DNA from: Pseudaminobacter salicylatoxidans
Lineage (GTDB): Bacteria; Pseudomonadota; Alphaproteobacteria; Rhizobiales; Rhizobiaceae
Assembly (NCBI RefSeq): GCF_003148475.1
Contig: NZ_QGGG01000007.1
Coordinates: forward strand, 1-64,000
Length of the DNA stretch: 64,000 nt
Reading direction: 5' to 3'
Each line of letters starts with the position of its first letter. Position 1 is the stretch's first letter. Below, piece by piece: positions 56,607 through 64,000 of this stretch. The translations under genes and the position numbers were made by a program. The notes beneath the pieces are model-generated. The model did not search any database. It was not told the DNA's origin and was given only the letters and a program-made list of their open reading frames with translations.

Positions 56607-57122
56607 GTGAGGCTGAGCGAAGGTGTCGAGGCTGCGATCCATTGTGCGGCAACGCTGGCCGGCGTGGATGGGGGGGCGACCATGCCGGGCTCGGCGCTGG
56701 CCGAGCAGTTCGGTGTTTCGCCAAGCTATCTGCTCAAGCATCTCAACGCGTTGACGGCGGCCCGCATATTGGAATCACTGCCCGGACCTGCCGGAGGCTA
56801 TAGACTGGCGCGCCCGGCCGAGCGGATTTCGTTGCTGGATATCGTGCTGGCCGTCGAAGGTCCTCAACCTGCCTTCCGCTGCGGCGAAATTCGCCAGGGC
56901 GGCCCGGTAAAACTGCCGGCATCAGCTTATGCCAAGCCGTGCGGCATCAATGCCGCCATGCTGCGGGCGGAGCGGGCCTACCGGGCCGCGCTCGCCGCCG
57001 AGAAACTGTCCGACATCGTCTCGGAATATCTGACGGATGCCGACCCGCGCTCGGTGGCGGCAAGCTGCGCCTTCATTGCGCAGCGCCAGCGTCCGCAGAA
57101 ACCACCTTCCACCAAGCGATAG
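56607..57122 (+). CDS. Rrf2-family transcriptional regulator
   Basis: Winged-helix regulator of 171 residues. VRLSEGVEAAIHCAATLAGV begins like Rrf2 regulators (usually MRLSEGVEWALHC), followed by recognition-helix sequence EQFGVSPSYLLKHLNALTAA and wing PGPAGGYRLARPAE. Only two Cys remain in the sensor segment (FRCGEI..., KPCGIN), fewer than the three of Fe-S members. GTG at 56607 with GGAGG eight bases upstream is preferred to a TTG at 56592. It precedes an AhpD-like gene by 15 bases and diverges from the TRAP operon. Confidence 0.9.
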   Translation: MRLSEGVEAAIHCAATLAGVDGGATMPGSALAEQFGVSPSYLLKHLNALTAARILESLPGPAGGYRLARPAERISLLDIVLAVEGPQPAFRCGEIRQGGPVKLPASAYAKPCGINAAMLRAERAYRAALAAEKLSDIVSEYLTDADPRSVAASCAFIAQRQRPQKPPSTKR

Positions 57123-57137
57123 AAAGAGGAAAGCACC

Positions 57138-57596
57138 GTGAAGCCAAGACTGAACTTTTTCAACGCTGCTCCGGATTTGATGAAAGAGGTGCGTGAACTG
57201 AACCAGGCCGTGGAGGAAAGCGGGCTCGAAAGAAGCCTGCTGCATCTGATCAAACTGCGCGCTTCGCAGATCAATGGGTGTTCCTTCTGCGTCGATATGC
57301 ACAGTCGCGAGGCGCGTCAGGACGGTGAGACGGAACAGCGGCTTTATCTCGTCGCGGCCTGGAAGGAATCGCCCCTGTCTTCCGGGCGGGAACGGGCCGC
57401 TTTCGCCTGGACCGAGGCGGTGACACTGATTTCCAGCGGCGGCGTTTCCGACGAACTGTACGAAAAGACGCTCGAGCATTTCTCCGCGGAGGAATTGGTC
57501 AAACTCACCGTGGCGGTGAGCATGATCAACACCTGGAATCGGCTGTGCGTGTCATTCCACGCCATTCACCCGGTCGAGAAGGCCAGGGCGGCATAA
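57138..57596 (+). CDS. carboxymuconolactone decarboxylase / AhpD-like protein
   Basis: A 152-residue CMD-fold protein with the AhpD peroxidase-type motif NGCSFCVDMHSREAR (Cys48, Cys51, His55), which marks thiol-disulfide activity rather than lactone decarboxylation. LIKLRASQINGCSFC and YLVAAWKESPLSSGRERAAF fit the common family often encoded with a regulator. GTG start at 57138 after AGAGGAAAG. Co-transcribed with the Rrf2 gene; probable role in peroxide or alkylhydroperoxide defence. Confidence 0.9.
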   Translation: MKPRLNFFNAAPDLMKEVRELNQAVEESGLERSLLHLIKLRASQINGCSFCVDMHSREARQDGETEQRLYLVAAWKESPLSSGRERAAFAWTEAVTLISSGGVSDELYEKTLEHFSAEELVKLTVAVSMINTWNRLCVSFHAIHPVEKARAA

Positions 57597-57639
57597 TCCG
57601 GCCGCCCGGTATCGCTGGGCGCGAGCGCTTGCCATTTCG

Positions 57640-57660
57640 GGCGGGCGCTTCGCGCCCGCC
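57640..57660 (+). terminator. GC-rich hairpin after the AhpD-like gene
   Basis: GGCGGGCGC (57640-57648) pairs perfectly with GCGCCCGCC (57652-57660) around TTC, 43 bases after the stop. No T-run follows, so termination is presumed. Confidence 0.45.
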
Positions 57661-57672
57661 GGCCCGTCCTAG

Positions 57673-57792
57673 CGCATCCGTCCCTTTACCCCGCGCAAGA
57701 CGCGTATCCGCTTCGAGACGCCGGATGAAGTCTATGTCGCCTATCCGCAGATCGACGGCATCGCCACCATCCAGCAGATTGCCTACGGCTGA
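57673..57792 (+). pseudogene. possible 3' remnant of a degraded gene
   Basis: After a TAG, 39 codons stay open to a TGA at 57792 without any start codon. The last 27 read RFETPDEVYVAYPQIDGIAT then IQQIAYG, a protein-like sequence with alternating hydrophobic residues, unlike the Arg/Pro/Ser-rich translation of the other frames. It may be the tail of a decayed gene between the AhpD-like and EthD-like genes. I do not recognise the family. Confidence 0.3.
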
Positions 57793-57824
57793 ATGGATTC
57801 AATAATGGTGCCACAGGCTGCAGT

Positions 57825-58133
57825 TCAGGCCTCTTTGGCCTCGAAGAAGAAGAGATCTGCGCCGCCATCGGCGAAATTGGCGATGTCGCCTGCCGCCGCC
57901 TGACCCTCGGGAGAGGCCAGCGCCGTTTCCAGCGCGGCCAGAGACGCGAATTCGATCACCGCGATGAGGTGGTGCGGGGCCGGGCCGGCCGGGGTTGCTA
58001 CCGTGCCGTCATTCACCTCGTATTTCATGACGCCCGGTATCTTTTTGGCTAGCGGAACATGGGTGGAAAAATAGTAACGGTCGAATGCCGCTGGGTCCTT
58101 CGGCGTCCTGTACATCACGATCAGCTTCGCCAT
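57825..58133 (-). CDS. EthD-like small dimeric alpha/beta-barrel protein
   Basis: A 102-residue ferredoxin-like-fold protein. MAKLIVMYRTPKDPAAFDRY then YFSTHVPLAKKIPGVMKYEV is the EthD pattern (YRTPKDPAAFDxYYxxxHxPLAxxxPG). EthD relatives help cytochrome P450 ether cleavage or act as small monooxygenases or isomerases; here the function is unknown. The ATG at 58133 has GGAGGAAA seven bases upstream. Same strand as the RutR-like gene and 134 bases downstream of it, so they may be co-transcribed. Confidence 0.85.
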   Translation of the reverse strand: MAKLIVMYRTPKDPAAFDRYYFSTHVPLAKKIPGVMKYEVNDGTVATPAGPAPHHLIAVIEFASLAALETALASPEGQAAAGDIANFADGGADLFFFEAKEA

Positions 58134-58267
58134 CGAGCTTTCCTCCATCTCCTGCACGGCTTTGCGAGCAGGCCAATGTGGGGCTGCCGCCGATGCGGGA
58201 GTTCCGGCAGAATGATCGATGCCCTGAATTCTGGATAGCCGGACGATAGTCCTGTATCGGCAGCGGT

Positions 58268-58909
58268 TCAGTCCGTATGCGGTTTCAACCCGTGCACGAA
58301 CAATTGCTCGAGGAAGCGGGAGGCGTCATCGAAACGGTCGTCGCCGCTGCGATCGGGGCCGAGCACGGCGCGCACCTGCACGTCGAAATCGGCATAGTGC
58401 TGGGTGGTCGCCCATATCGAGAAGATCAGATGCCAGGGATCGGTTCTGACGATCTTGCCGGCGCGCATCCAGCCTTTGATGATCTCGGCTTTCTCGTCGC
58501 AAAGCGCCTTCAGCTCGCCCTCCAGAAGCGGCATGATGCGCGGCGCGCCCTGCAGGATCTCATTGGCGAACAGCCGGCTTTCGCGCGGGTAATCGCGCGC
58601 CATTTCCAGCTTTCGGTGAATGTAATCGCGAATCTCGGCAATCGGGTCGCCGCTGTCGTCCAGTTCGCGCAGCGGCGCCAGCCACGTCGTCAGCAGGCGC
58701 TGCATCAGCGTGGTGTAGATGTCTTCCTTGTGCCTGAAATAATAGAGCAGGTTCGGCTTCGACATGCCCGCCGTGTCGGCGATCTGGTCGATGGTAGAAC
58801 CACGAAAGCCGTGAATGGAAAACACCTCCAGCGCGGCCTCCAGAATGAGCTCGCGCTTCTCCTGCTGGATGCGCGTGCGGCGCTGCGGAGCGGTGCTTTG
58901 CGATCTCAT
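58268..58909 (-). CDS. rutR: RutR-like TetR-family regulator
   Basis: A 213-residue TetR repressor, the length of E. coli RutR (212). The N-terminal HTH is QQEKRELILEAALEVFSIHG to GSTIDQIADTAGMSKPNLLY. The C-terminal ligand domain has SRLFANEILQGAPRIMPLLE and FSIWATTQHYADFDVQVRAV, characteristic of RutR and its TetR_C_6 relatives that bind uracil or thymine. Divergent from the aminotransferase gene, with a RutR-like box between, so it probably represses the pyrimidine genes until pyrimidine is present. Confidence 0.88.
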   Translation of the reverse strand: MRSQSTAPQRRTRIQQEKRELILEAALEVFSIHGFRGSTIDQIADTAGMSKPNLLYYFRHKEDIYTTLMQRLLTTWLAPLRELDDSGDPIAEIRDYIHRKLEMARDYPRESRLFANEILQGAPRIMPLLEGELKALCDEKAEIIKGWMRAGKIVRTDPWHLIFSIWATTQHYADFDVQVRAVLGPDRSGDDRFDDASRFLEQLFVHGLKPHTD

Positions 58910-59048
58910 GAGGACCTCTTGGGCAGGCGAAGGGACGAAAGGTTGTGGACCAATCCGCTGGACCAGTTTCTCCCGGTCGGTGGAACGCGATTTGGCGCGG
59001 GCATATCGGCTAGTATTCCCTTGACCGCCAGCTTGGCGGTGCTAACGT

Positions 59049-59064
59049 TTGTCCAATCGGTCAA
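59049..59064 (+). promoter_or_regulatory. RutR-like box in the regulator/aminotransferase promoter
   Basis: TTGTCCA-AT-CGGTCAA matches the RutR consensus TTGACCA-N2-TGGTCAA at 12 of 14 positions, with the same AT centre as the box before preT. It lies 80 bases upstream of the aminotransferase ATG and 140 bases upstream of the regulator. A promoter candidate TTGACC (59021-59026) with TAACGT (59043-59048) at 16-base spacing sits immediately before it. Confidence 0.7.
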
Positions 59065-59143
59065 AAATTGCGTAACATAGAAGTACCGCAAAGACCAAGC
59101 GTTGGCCGCAACGAAACAGGGGACCCAAAAGGAAAGCTTGGTT

Positions 59144-60472
59144 ATGTCCAATAGAAAGAACATCGCGCCGAACGATCTCAGCGCATTCTGGATGCCCTTT
59201 ACGGCGAACCGCCAGTTCAAGCAGGCGCCGCGCATGCTCGTCGGTGCGAAGGACATGCACTACACGGCAAGCGACGGCCGCAAGATCCTTGACGGCACCG
59301 CCGGCCTCTGGTGCGTGAACGCCGGCCACTGCCGCCCCAAGATCACGGAGGCGATCCAGAGCCAGGCCGCCGAGCTCGACTATGCGCCGGCCTTCCAGAT
59401 GGGCCACCCGATCGTGTTCGAACTGGCGAATCGCCTGGTCGACATCGCGCCTGCGGGCATGGACCATGTCTTCTTCACCAATTCCGGATCGGAATCGGTC
59501 GACACCGCGCTCAAGATGGCGCTGGCCTATCAGCGCGTGAAGGGCGAAGGTGCGCGTACCCGTCTCATCGGTCGCGAGCGCGGCTATCACGGCGTCAATT
59601 TCGGCGGCATCTCGGTGGGTGGCATCGTCTCCAACCGCAAGATGTTCGGCACGCTGCTCACCGGCGTCGACCATATGCCGCATACGCATCTGCCGGCGAA
59701 GAACGCTTTCACCAAGGGCGAGCCGGAACACGGCGCGGACCTGGCCGACGAGCTGGAGCGCATCGTGGCGCTGCATGACGCATCCACCATCGCCGCCGTC
59801 ATCGTCGAGCCGGTCGCCGGTTCCACCGGCGTGCTGATTCCGCCGAAGGGCTATCTGCAGCGCCTGCGCCAGATCTGCGACAAGCATGGCATCCTGCTGA
59901 TCTTCGACGAGGTCATCACTGGTTTCGGCCGTCTCGGAACGCCGTTTGCCGCCGATTATTTCGGCGTCATCCCCGATATCATGACCACTGCCAAGGGCGT
60001 CTCGAATGGCGTCATCCCGATGGGCGCGGTGTTTGTGAAGAAGGAGATCCACGACGCCTTCATGAACGGCCCCGAGCATTTGATCGAGTTCTTCCACGGC
60101 TACACCTATTCGGGCAATCCGATTGCCTCGGCTGCGGCGCTCGGCACGCTCGACACCTACAAGGAAGAGGGCCTGCTGACGCGCGGCGCCGAACTCGCTC
60201 CTTACTGGGAGGAGGCGCTGCATTCGCTCAAGGGCGAGCCGCATGTCATCGACATCCGCAACATCGGCCTCGTCGGCGCGATCGAGCTGGAATCGATCCC
60301 CGGCAGCCCGAGCAAGCGCGCGTTCTCGGCCTTCGTGAAGGCCTTCGAGCGCGGCGCCCTTATCCGTACCACCGGCGACATCATCGCGCTGTCGCCGCCG
60401 CTCATCATCACCAAGGGGCAGATCGATGAACTCATCGATCATGTCCGCGAAGTGCTGAACATGATCGACTGA
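59144..60472 (+). CDS. omega-amino acid:pyruvate aminotransferase
   Basis: PLP-dependent class-III aminotransferase, 442 residues. PLP-binding features are FTNSGSESVDTALKMAL, RGYHGVNFGGISVGG, IFDEVITGFGRLG (Asp255) and the Schiff-base Lys284 in MTTAKGVSNG. The N-terminal FWMPFTANRQFKQAPRMLVG and the GVNFGGISVGG loop are typical of beta-alanine:pyruvate aminotransferases. It would convert beta-alanine (from uracil) or 3-aminoisobutyrate (from thymine) to semialdehydes, the last step of this locus. ATG at 59144 (AAAGGAAAG upstream). It ends before its own terminator. Confidence 0.92.
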   Translation: MSNRKNIAPNDLSAFWMPFTANRQFKQAPRMLVGAKDMHYTASDGRKILDGTAGLWCVNAGHCRPKITEAIQSQAAELDYAPAFQMGHPIVFELANRLVDIAPAGMDHVFFTNSGSESVDTALKMALAYQRVKGEGARTRLIGRERGYHGVNFGGISVGGIVSNRKMFGTLLTGVDHMPHTHLPAKNAFTKGEPEHGADLADELERIVALHDASTIAAVIVEPVAGSTGVLIPPKGYLQRLRQICDKHGILLIFDEVITGFGRLGTPFAADYFGVIPDIMTTAKGVSNGVIPMGAVFVKKEIHDAFMNGPEHLIEFFHGYTYSGNPIASAAALGTLDTYKEEGLLTRGAELAPYWEEALHSLKGEPHVIDIRNIGLVGAIELESIPGSPSKRAFSAFVKAFERGALIRTTGDIIALSPPLIITKGQIDELIDHVREVLNMID

Positions 60473-60482
60473 GACCGAACAT

Positions 60483-60513
60483 GCCGGGAGGCCGAAAAGC
60501 CTCCCGGCTTTTT
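60483..60513 (+). terminator. rho-independent terminator after the aminotransferase
   Basis: GCCGGGAGGC (60483-60492) and GCCTCCCGGC (60499-60508) are perfect complements around CGAAAA, followed by TTTTT (60509-60513), 10 bases after the stop codon. It implies that the downstream amidohydrolase has its own promoter. Confidence 0.9.
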
Positions 60514-60516
60514 CAA

Positions 60517-60559
60517 GGCACGATCCCGAAAGCTGCAGATTTCGGACAAGATCATGCTC
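60517..60559. repeat. rhizobial intergenic palindrome, copy 3 (short, inverted)
   Basis: GGCACGATCCCGAAAGC and TTTCGGACAAGATCATGCTC are imperfect inverted arms; the reverse complement (GAGCATGATCTTGTCCGAAA) matches the left end of copy 1. The central CCACTTTTC block is missing, so this is a shortened variant. It lies just after the aminotransferase terminator. Confidence 0.6.
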
Positions 60560-60613
60560 AAAAAACAAAGCCTGGAGCATCGGCTCCAGTGTGCAGACTG
60601 AGGGAAAACGGGA

Positions 60614-61864
60614 ATGGCGGCGCCAGGCGAAAATCTGCGAATCAATTCAGAGCGTTTGTGGGATTCGCTGATGGAAATGGCGAAGATAGGGCCGGGCATT
60701 GCCGGCGGTAACAACCGCCAGACGCTGACCGATTTCGACGGCGAGGGCCGGCATCTCTTCAAGAAATGGTGTGATGAAGCGGGCCTTGAGATGGGCGTGG
60801 ACCAGATGGGCACGATGTTTGCCCGTCGTGAGGGCACCGACCCCGGCGCCTTGCCGGTCTATGTCGGCAGCCATCTCGATACCCAGCCCACCGGCGGCAA
60901 GTTCGACGGCGTGCTCGGCGTGCTCGGCGGACTGGAAGTCATCCGCACACTGAACGATCTCGGCATCAAGACAAAGCATCCCATCGTCGTCACCAACTGG
61001 ACGAACGAAGAGGGCACGCGCTTTGCCCCGGCCATGCTCGCCTCGGGCGTTTTTGCCGGCGTGCATGAGCAGGATTGGGCCTATGCGCGCCAAGACGCCG
61101 AGGGCAAGCGCTTCGGCGACGAACTCGCCCGCATCGGCTGGAAGGGCGAGGAGAAGGTCGGCGCGCGCAAGATGAAGGCTTTCTTCGAGCTTCATATCGA
61201 GCAGGGGCCGATCCTCGAGGACGAGGATATCGACATCGGCGTCGTCACCCATGGTCAGGGCCTGAAATGGCTGCAGGTGACGCTGACCGGCAAGGAAAGC
61301 CATACCGGCTCCACGCCCATGCCCAAGCGGCGCAATGCCGGGCTCGGCATGGCACGCGTGACCGAACTGGTGCATGAGGTGGCGATGGACTACCAGCCGC
61401 ACGCGGTCGGTGCGATCGGCCATATGGAAGTCTATCCGAATTCGCGCAACATCATCGCCGGCCGCACTGTGTTTACCGTCGACATCCGCTCGCCCGACAA
61501 GGAAGTGCTGGATGAGATGGATGCGCGCATTCGCGACGGTATCGCCACCATCTGCGAGGCACTCGATATCTCCTTTGAGATCGAGCAGGTCGGCCATTTT
61601 GATCCGATCACCTTCGATGAAGGTTGCGTGAAAGCTATCCGCGACGCAGCCGACCGGCTGGGCTATACGCATCGCAACATCGTTTCGGGCGCGGGCCACG
61701 ATGCCTGCTGGATCAATCGCGTCGCGCCGACGGCCATGGTCATGTGTCCGTGCGTCGATGGGCTCAGCCACAACGAAGCCGAGGAAATCTATCCGGAATG
61801 GGCTGCCGCGGGCTGCGGCGTGCTATTCCATGCCGTGGTCGACACGGCCGAAATCGTGGAGTAA
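60614..61864 (+). CDS. hyuC: N-carbamoyl-beta-alanine amidohydrolase (Zn-dependent hydantoinase/carbamoylase family)
   Basis: M20-family binuclear Zn enzyme of 416 residues that cleaves N-carbamoyl-beta-alanine or N-carbamoyl-beta-aminoisobutyrate to the beta-amino acid, CO2 and ammonia. Metal and catalytic residues are visible: GSHLDTQPTGGKFDG (His87, Asp98), NWTNEEGTRF (Glu132/133), FELHIEQGP (His194), GAGHDACW and DGLSHNEAE (His386). The sequence alone cannot exclude an L-carbamoylase; the pyrimidine context decides. Start: ATG at 60614 after GAGGGAAAAC. It supplies the substrate of the upstream aminotransferase. Confidence 0.92.
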   Translation: MAAPGENLRINSERLWDSLMEMAKIGPGIAGGNNRQTLTDFDGEGRHLFKKWCDEAGLEMGVDQMGTMFARREGTDPGALPVYVGSHLDTQPTGGKFDGVLGVLGGLEVIRTLNDLGIKTKHPIVVTNWTNEEGTRFAPAMLASGVFAGVHEQDWAYARQDAEGKRFGDELARIGWKGEEKVGARKMKAFFELHIEQGPILEDEDIDIGVVTHGQGLKWLQVTLTGKESHTGSTPMPKRRNAGLGMARVTELVHEVAMDYQPHAVGAIGHMEVYPNSRNIIAGRTVFTVDIRSPDKEVLDEMDARIRDGIATICEALDISFEIEQVGHFDPITFDEGCVKAIRDAADRLGYTHRNIVSGAGHDACWINRVAPTAMVMCPCVDGLSHNEAEEIYPEWAAAGCGVLFHAVVDTAEIVE

Positions 61865-62261
61865 CACCACGTATGAAAATGGGCCGACGCGCTCGCCAAG
61901 AAGCGCGCGGCCTGCCAAGGGGAACATGGGAGAATGAGGAGCATTTTCACACACGGCAGATAGAACCGGTCGCCATGCAGCGGCTGTGAGGCCGCATGCG
62001 CAACGATCCGGTTTGCCAGATCGGCGCGTCCGCATGGATACGTGACGATCCGGCGTTTGAACGGGTATCGGTTGTTCCGAAAGGGGATTCGTCTCCGGCC
62101 CGATGCCCGCGCGGAGCGGAGAACACGCTTCCGCGACCAGATTGCGAGATAGAGTCAGGAGACGGGCGCAAGCCTTTGTTCACCTTGCTGTTTCGTGCAC
62201 GCACAGTCTGCCGACCCCAAACACGCTTTGATCGATCAACGGAAATTGGAAAGCCAGCAGC
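61865..62261. other. 397-base spacer between amidohydrolase and ABC genes
   Basis: No convincing gene. Several short frames are open but lack ribosome-binding sites and protein-like sequence. A CATGC(A)GCGGC...GCCGCATG hairpin lies near 61975-62000, and TTGATCGATCAA (62228-62239) is a perfect palindrome just before the ABC ATPase start. No thiamine or other riboswitch core is visible despite the ABC family. Confidence 0.45.
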
Positions 62262-63053
62262 TTGCAGCCAGCAGTCAGCAATACCGTCATCGAAGCCAGT
62301 AAGCTCGGGCTTACGTTCCAGACCAACGACGGACCCGTCAGGGCGCTTTCGGATGTCGACCTTTCAGTCGGCAAGGGCGAGTTCGTCTCTTTCATCGGCC
62401 CGTCCGGATGCGGCAAGACCACCTTCTTGCGGGTGATCGCCGATCTCGAGCAGCCGACCTCGGGCATGATCTCCATCAACGGCATGACGCCGCAGCAGGC
62501 GCGCGAGGCACGCGCCTATGGCTATGTGTTCCAGGCGGCGGCGCTGTTTCCATGGCGCACCATCGAGAACAATGTCGCGCTGCCGCTTGAGATCATGGGC
62601 GTAGGCCGCGACGAGCAGAAGGCGCGCATCAAGCGCACGCTCGACCTCGTCAATCTTTCGGGCTTCGAGAAGAAGTATCCGTGGCAGCTTTCGGGTGGCA
62701 TGCAGCAACGTGCATCCATCGCGCGCGCGCTCGCCTTTGACGCCGACCTGCTCCTGATGGACGAGCCCTTCGGCGCGCTCGATGAGATCGTGCGCGACCA
62801 TCTCAACGAGCAGCTTCTGAAGCTCTGGGCGCAGACCGACAAGACGATCTGCTTCGTCACCCACTCCATCCCGGAGGCGGTCTATCTGTCGACACGCATC
62901 GTGGTCATGTCGCCGCGTCCCGGCCGCGTGACGGACGTGATCGAATCCACCCTGCCACGCGAGCGCCCGCTCGACATCCGTGAATCGCCCGAATTCCTGG
63001 CAATCGCCGCTCGCGTACGCGACGGCCTGCGCGCGGGGCACAGCTATGATTGA
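62262..63053 (+). CDS. ABC importer ATPase (SsuB/TauB/ThiZ type)
   Basis: ATP-binding subunit of 263 residues. Walker [14 protein letters not shown]-loop YVFQAAALFPWRTIENN, signature LSGGMQQRASIARAL, Walker [13 protein letters not shown] and VTHSIPEAVYLSTRI. These features, including LFPWRT and the short length without TOBE, place it with nitrate/sulfonate/taurine/pyrimidine-precursor importers. No ATG exists in frame after the preceding stop; the TTG at 62262 with TTGGAAAG upstream is the best start. Likely imports uracil, thymine or a related pyrimidine for this locus; that is contextual inference. Confidence 0.88.
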   Translation: MQPAVSNTVIEASKLGLTFQTNDGPVRALSDVDLSVGKGEFVSFIGPSGCGKTTFLRVIADLEQPTSGMISINGMTPQQAREARAYGYVFQAAALFPWRTIENNVALPLEIMGVGRDEQKARIKRTLDLVNLSGFEKKYPWQLSGGMQQRASIARALAFDADLLLMDEPFGALDEIVRDHLNEQLLKLWAQTDKTICFVTHSIPEAVYLSTRIVVMSPRPGRVTDVIESTLPRERPLDIRESPEFLAIAARVRDGLRAGHSYD

Positions 63054-63083
63054 ACGGGGTTCTCCAATTGATGGGGGCGGGGA

Positions 63084-64000
63084 ATGACCATGGCCTCCAG
63101 CACCCTTGCGCAATCTCCAGTAAAACAGGACGGCATTTTTTCGCGCATCGCCTCCGGCAGCCTGTTTCCGGTGCTGTCGATCCTCGCGGTGCTGGTCGCG
63201 CTCTGGTACGTCTTTGCGGTCGTTCTTAACGCACCGTTCCAGCGCGATCTCGATCGGCGCGCGGGCGAAGCACCGGGCTTTGTGGAATTCGTCGGCAAGA
63301 CCTTGTCGCAACCCAAGCCGACGCTGCCGGCGCCGCATCAGGTGGCATCGAATTTTTTCGAAAACACCTTCATGCGCAAGATCACCAGCAATCGCAGCCT
63401 CGTCTATCATGCATGGGTGACGCTTTCGTCCACGCTGCTCGGCTTTGCCTTTGGTACGGCGCTTGGCATTCTGATCGCCGTGGGCATCGTGCATTTCGTA
63501 GCGCTGGACCGAAGCCTGATGCCGTGGATCATCGCGTCACAGACCATTCCCATCCTGGCAATCGCCCCGATGGTTGTGGTGGTCTTCGCGGCCATCGGCA
63601 TCACCGGCCTTGTGCCGAAGGCGCTGATCTCGACTTATCTGTCGTTCTTCCCTGTCGCGGTCGGCATGGTGAAGGGCCTGCGCTCGCCCGAAATCCTCTA
63701 TCTCGACCTGATGCATACCTATAATGCCAGCGCCGCGCAGACCCTCTGGAAGCTGCGTGTGCCGGCTTCCGTGCCGTATCTGTTCGCCTCGATGAAGGTG
63801 GCCGTGGCGGCAAGTCTCGTCGGCGCCATCGTGGCCGAGTTGCCCACGGGCGCGGTCGCCGGCATCGGTGCCAAGCTGCTCGCCGGCTCCTATTACAGCC
63901 AGACCATCGACATCTGGTCGGCGCTGGTGGCCGGGTCGATCGTCGCTGTGCTTCTGGTCACTGCGGTGGGCGTCGTGGGGCACGTCGTCGAACGCTCCAT
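63084..64000 (+). CDS. ABC importer permease (SsuC/TauC type), cut by window edge
   Basis: Inner-membrane permease, at least 305 residues, running off the right edge. Helices begin at SLFPVLSILAVLVALWYVFA; a periplasmic segment of about 60 residues follows (DLDRRAGEAPGFVEFV), then ASQTIPILAIAPMVVVVFAA and the EAA loop (TYNASAAQTLWKLRVPASVP), with LVGAIVAELPTGAVAGIGAK, the SsuC/ThiX pattern. The ATG at 63084 is 30 bases after the ATPase stop with GGGGGCGGGGA upstream; the ATG at 63090 is the alternative. A second permease, a binding protein and possibly dihydropyrimidinase are expected beyond the window. Confidence 0.88.
   Translation, partial: MTMASSTLAQSPVKQDGIFSRIASGSLFPVLSILAVLVALWYVFAVVLNAPFQRDLDRRAGEAPGFVEFVGKTLSQPKPTLPAPHQVASNFFENTFMRKITSNRSLVYHAWVTLSSTLLGFAFGTALGILIAVGIVHFVALDRSLMPWIIASQTIPILAIAPMVVVVFAAIGITGLVPKALISTYLSFFPVAVGMVKGLRSPEILYLDLMHTYNASAAQTLWKLRVPASVPYLFASMKVAVAASLVGAIVAELPTGAVAGIGAKLLAGSYYSQTIDIWSALVAGSIVAVLLVTAVGVVGHVVERS

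Noticed and set aside
61865-62261. Possible riboswitch or small gene before the ABC importer
   Set aside because: No TPP, purine or other conserved riboswitch core could be found, and short frames lack start signals.

Overview
The window is high-GC (about 62%) alphaproteobacterial chromosomal DNA, most likely from the Rhizobiales, Phyllobacteriaceae/Mesorhizobium type. Grounds: a fused SecDF, a type-II lumazine synthase behind an FMN riboswitch, many ABC and TRAP uptake systems, copies of the 'GAGCATGATC...TTTCC...CCACTTTTC...GATCATGCTC' rhizobial intergenic palindrome, the long 'CCCCTCTGGCCT...AGGCCAGAGGGG' intergenic palindrome, and an NfeR1/alpha-r14-type small RNA. I see no tRNA, rRNA, CRISPR array, phage or insertion sequence. 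Very long antisense open frames lie opposite most genes and are GC artefacts.

Layout. 0-11 kb: a small hypothetical gene, ribH2 with its FMN riboswitch, ilvD, an Fsr-type MFS exporter, an SLC13/TrkA-C permease, secDF, a small membrane-anchored hypothetical protein and a class-C-type serine hydrolase. 11-18 kb: a polyamine locus, with potABCD on the minus strand divergent from an acetylpolyamine deacetylase (HDAC fold) and an aldehyde dehydrogenase. 18-19.6 kb: an sRNA with three anti-Shine-Dalgarno loops, divergent from an Xre/RES toxin-antitoxin pair that has two palindromic operators. 19.6-24.6 kb: a complete branched-chain 2-oxoacid dehydrogenase operon (bkdA1-bkdA2-bkdB-lpd). 24.9-35.1 kb: a sulfur region with two full but diverged sulfate/thiosulfate ABC operons (sbp-cysT-cysW-cysA, twice, same strand), an Rrf2 regulator behind the first, a 48-residue membrane protein, and an RBBP9-like hydrolase between the operons. 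35-43 kb: PBP1C and a PAN-domain alpha-2-macroglobulin. 43.6-49.7 kb: a dipeptide/oligopeptide ABC operon with a fused two-domain ATPase.

50-64 kb: a reductive pyrimidine catabolism locus. It holds preT-preA (dihydropyrimidine dehydrogenase), a RutR-like TetR regulator, an omega-amino-acid aminotransferase, an N-carbamoyl-beta-alanine amidohydrolase, and the start of an SsuBC/ThiYXZ-type ABC importer that runs off the right edge. Dihydropyrimidinase, the middle enzyme, is not in the window. Between preA and the regulator lie a TAXI-TRAP transporter, an Rrf2 regulator with an AhpD-like protein, and an EthD-like protein. Two RutR-type boxes (TTGACCA-AT-TGATAAA before preT; TTGTCCA-AT-CGGTCAA before the aminotransferase) tie the ends of the locus together.

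Recurring design: the binding-protein gene is separated from its permease genes by a strong stem-loop in the peptide, TRAP and both sulfate operons, which fits differential expression of binding protein over membrane parts. The most notable item is the NfeR1-like sRNA at about 18.1 kb: that family is known to repress transporter mRNAs, and this window is unusually rich in transporters.
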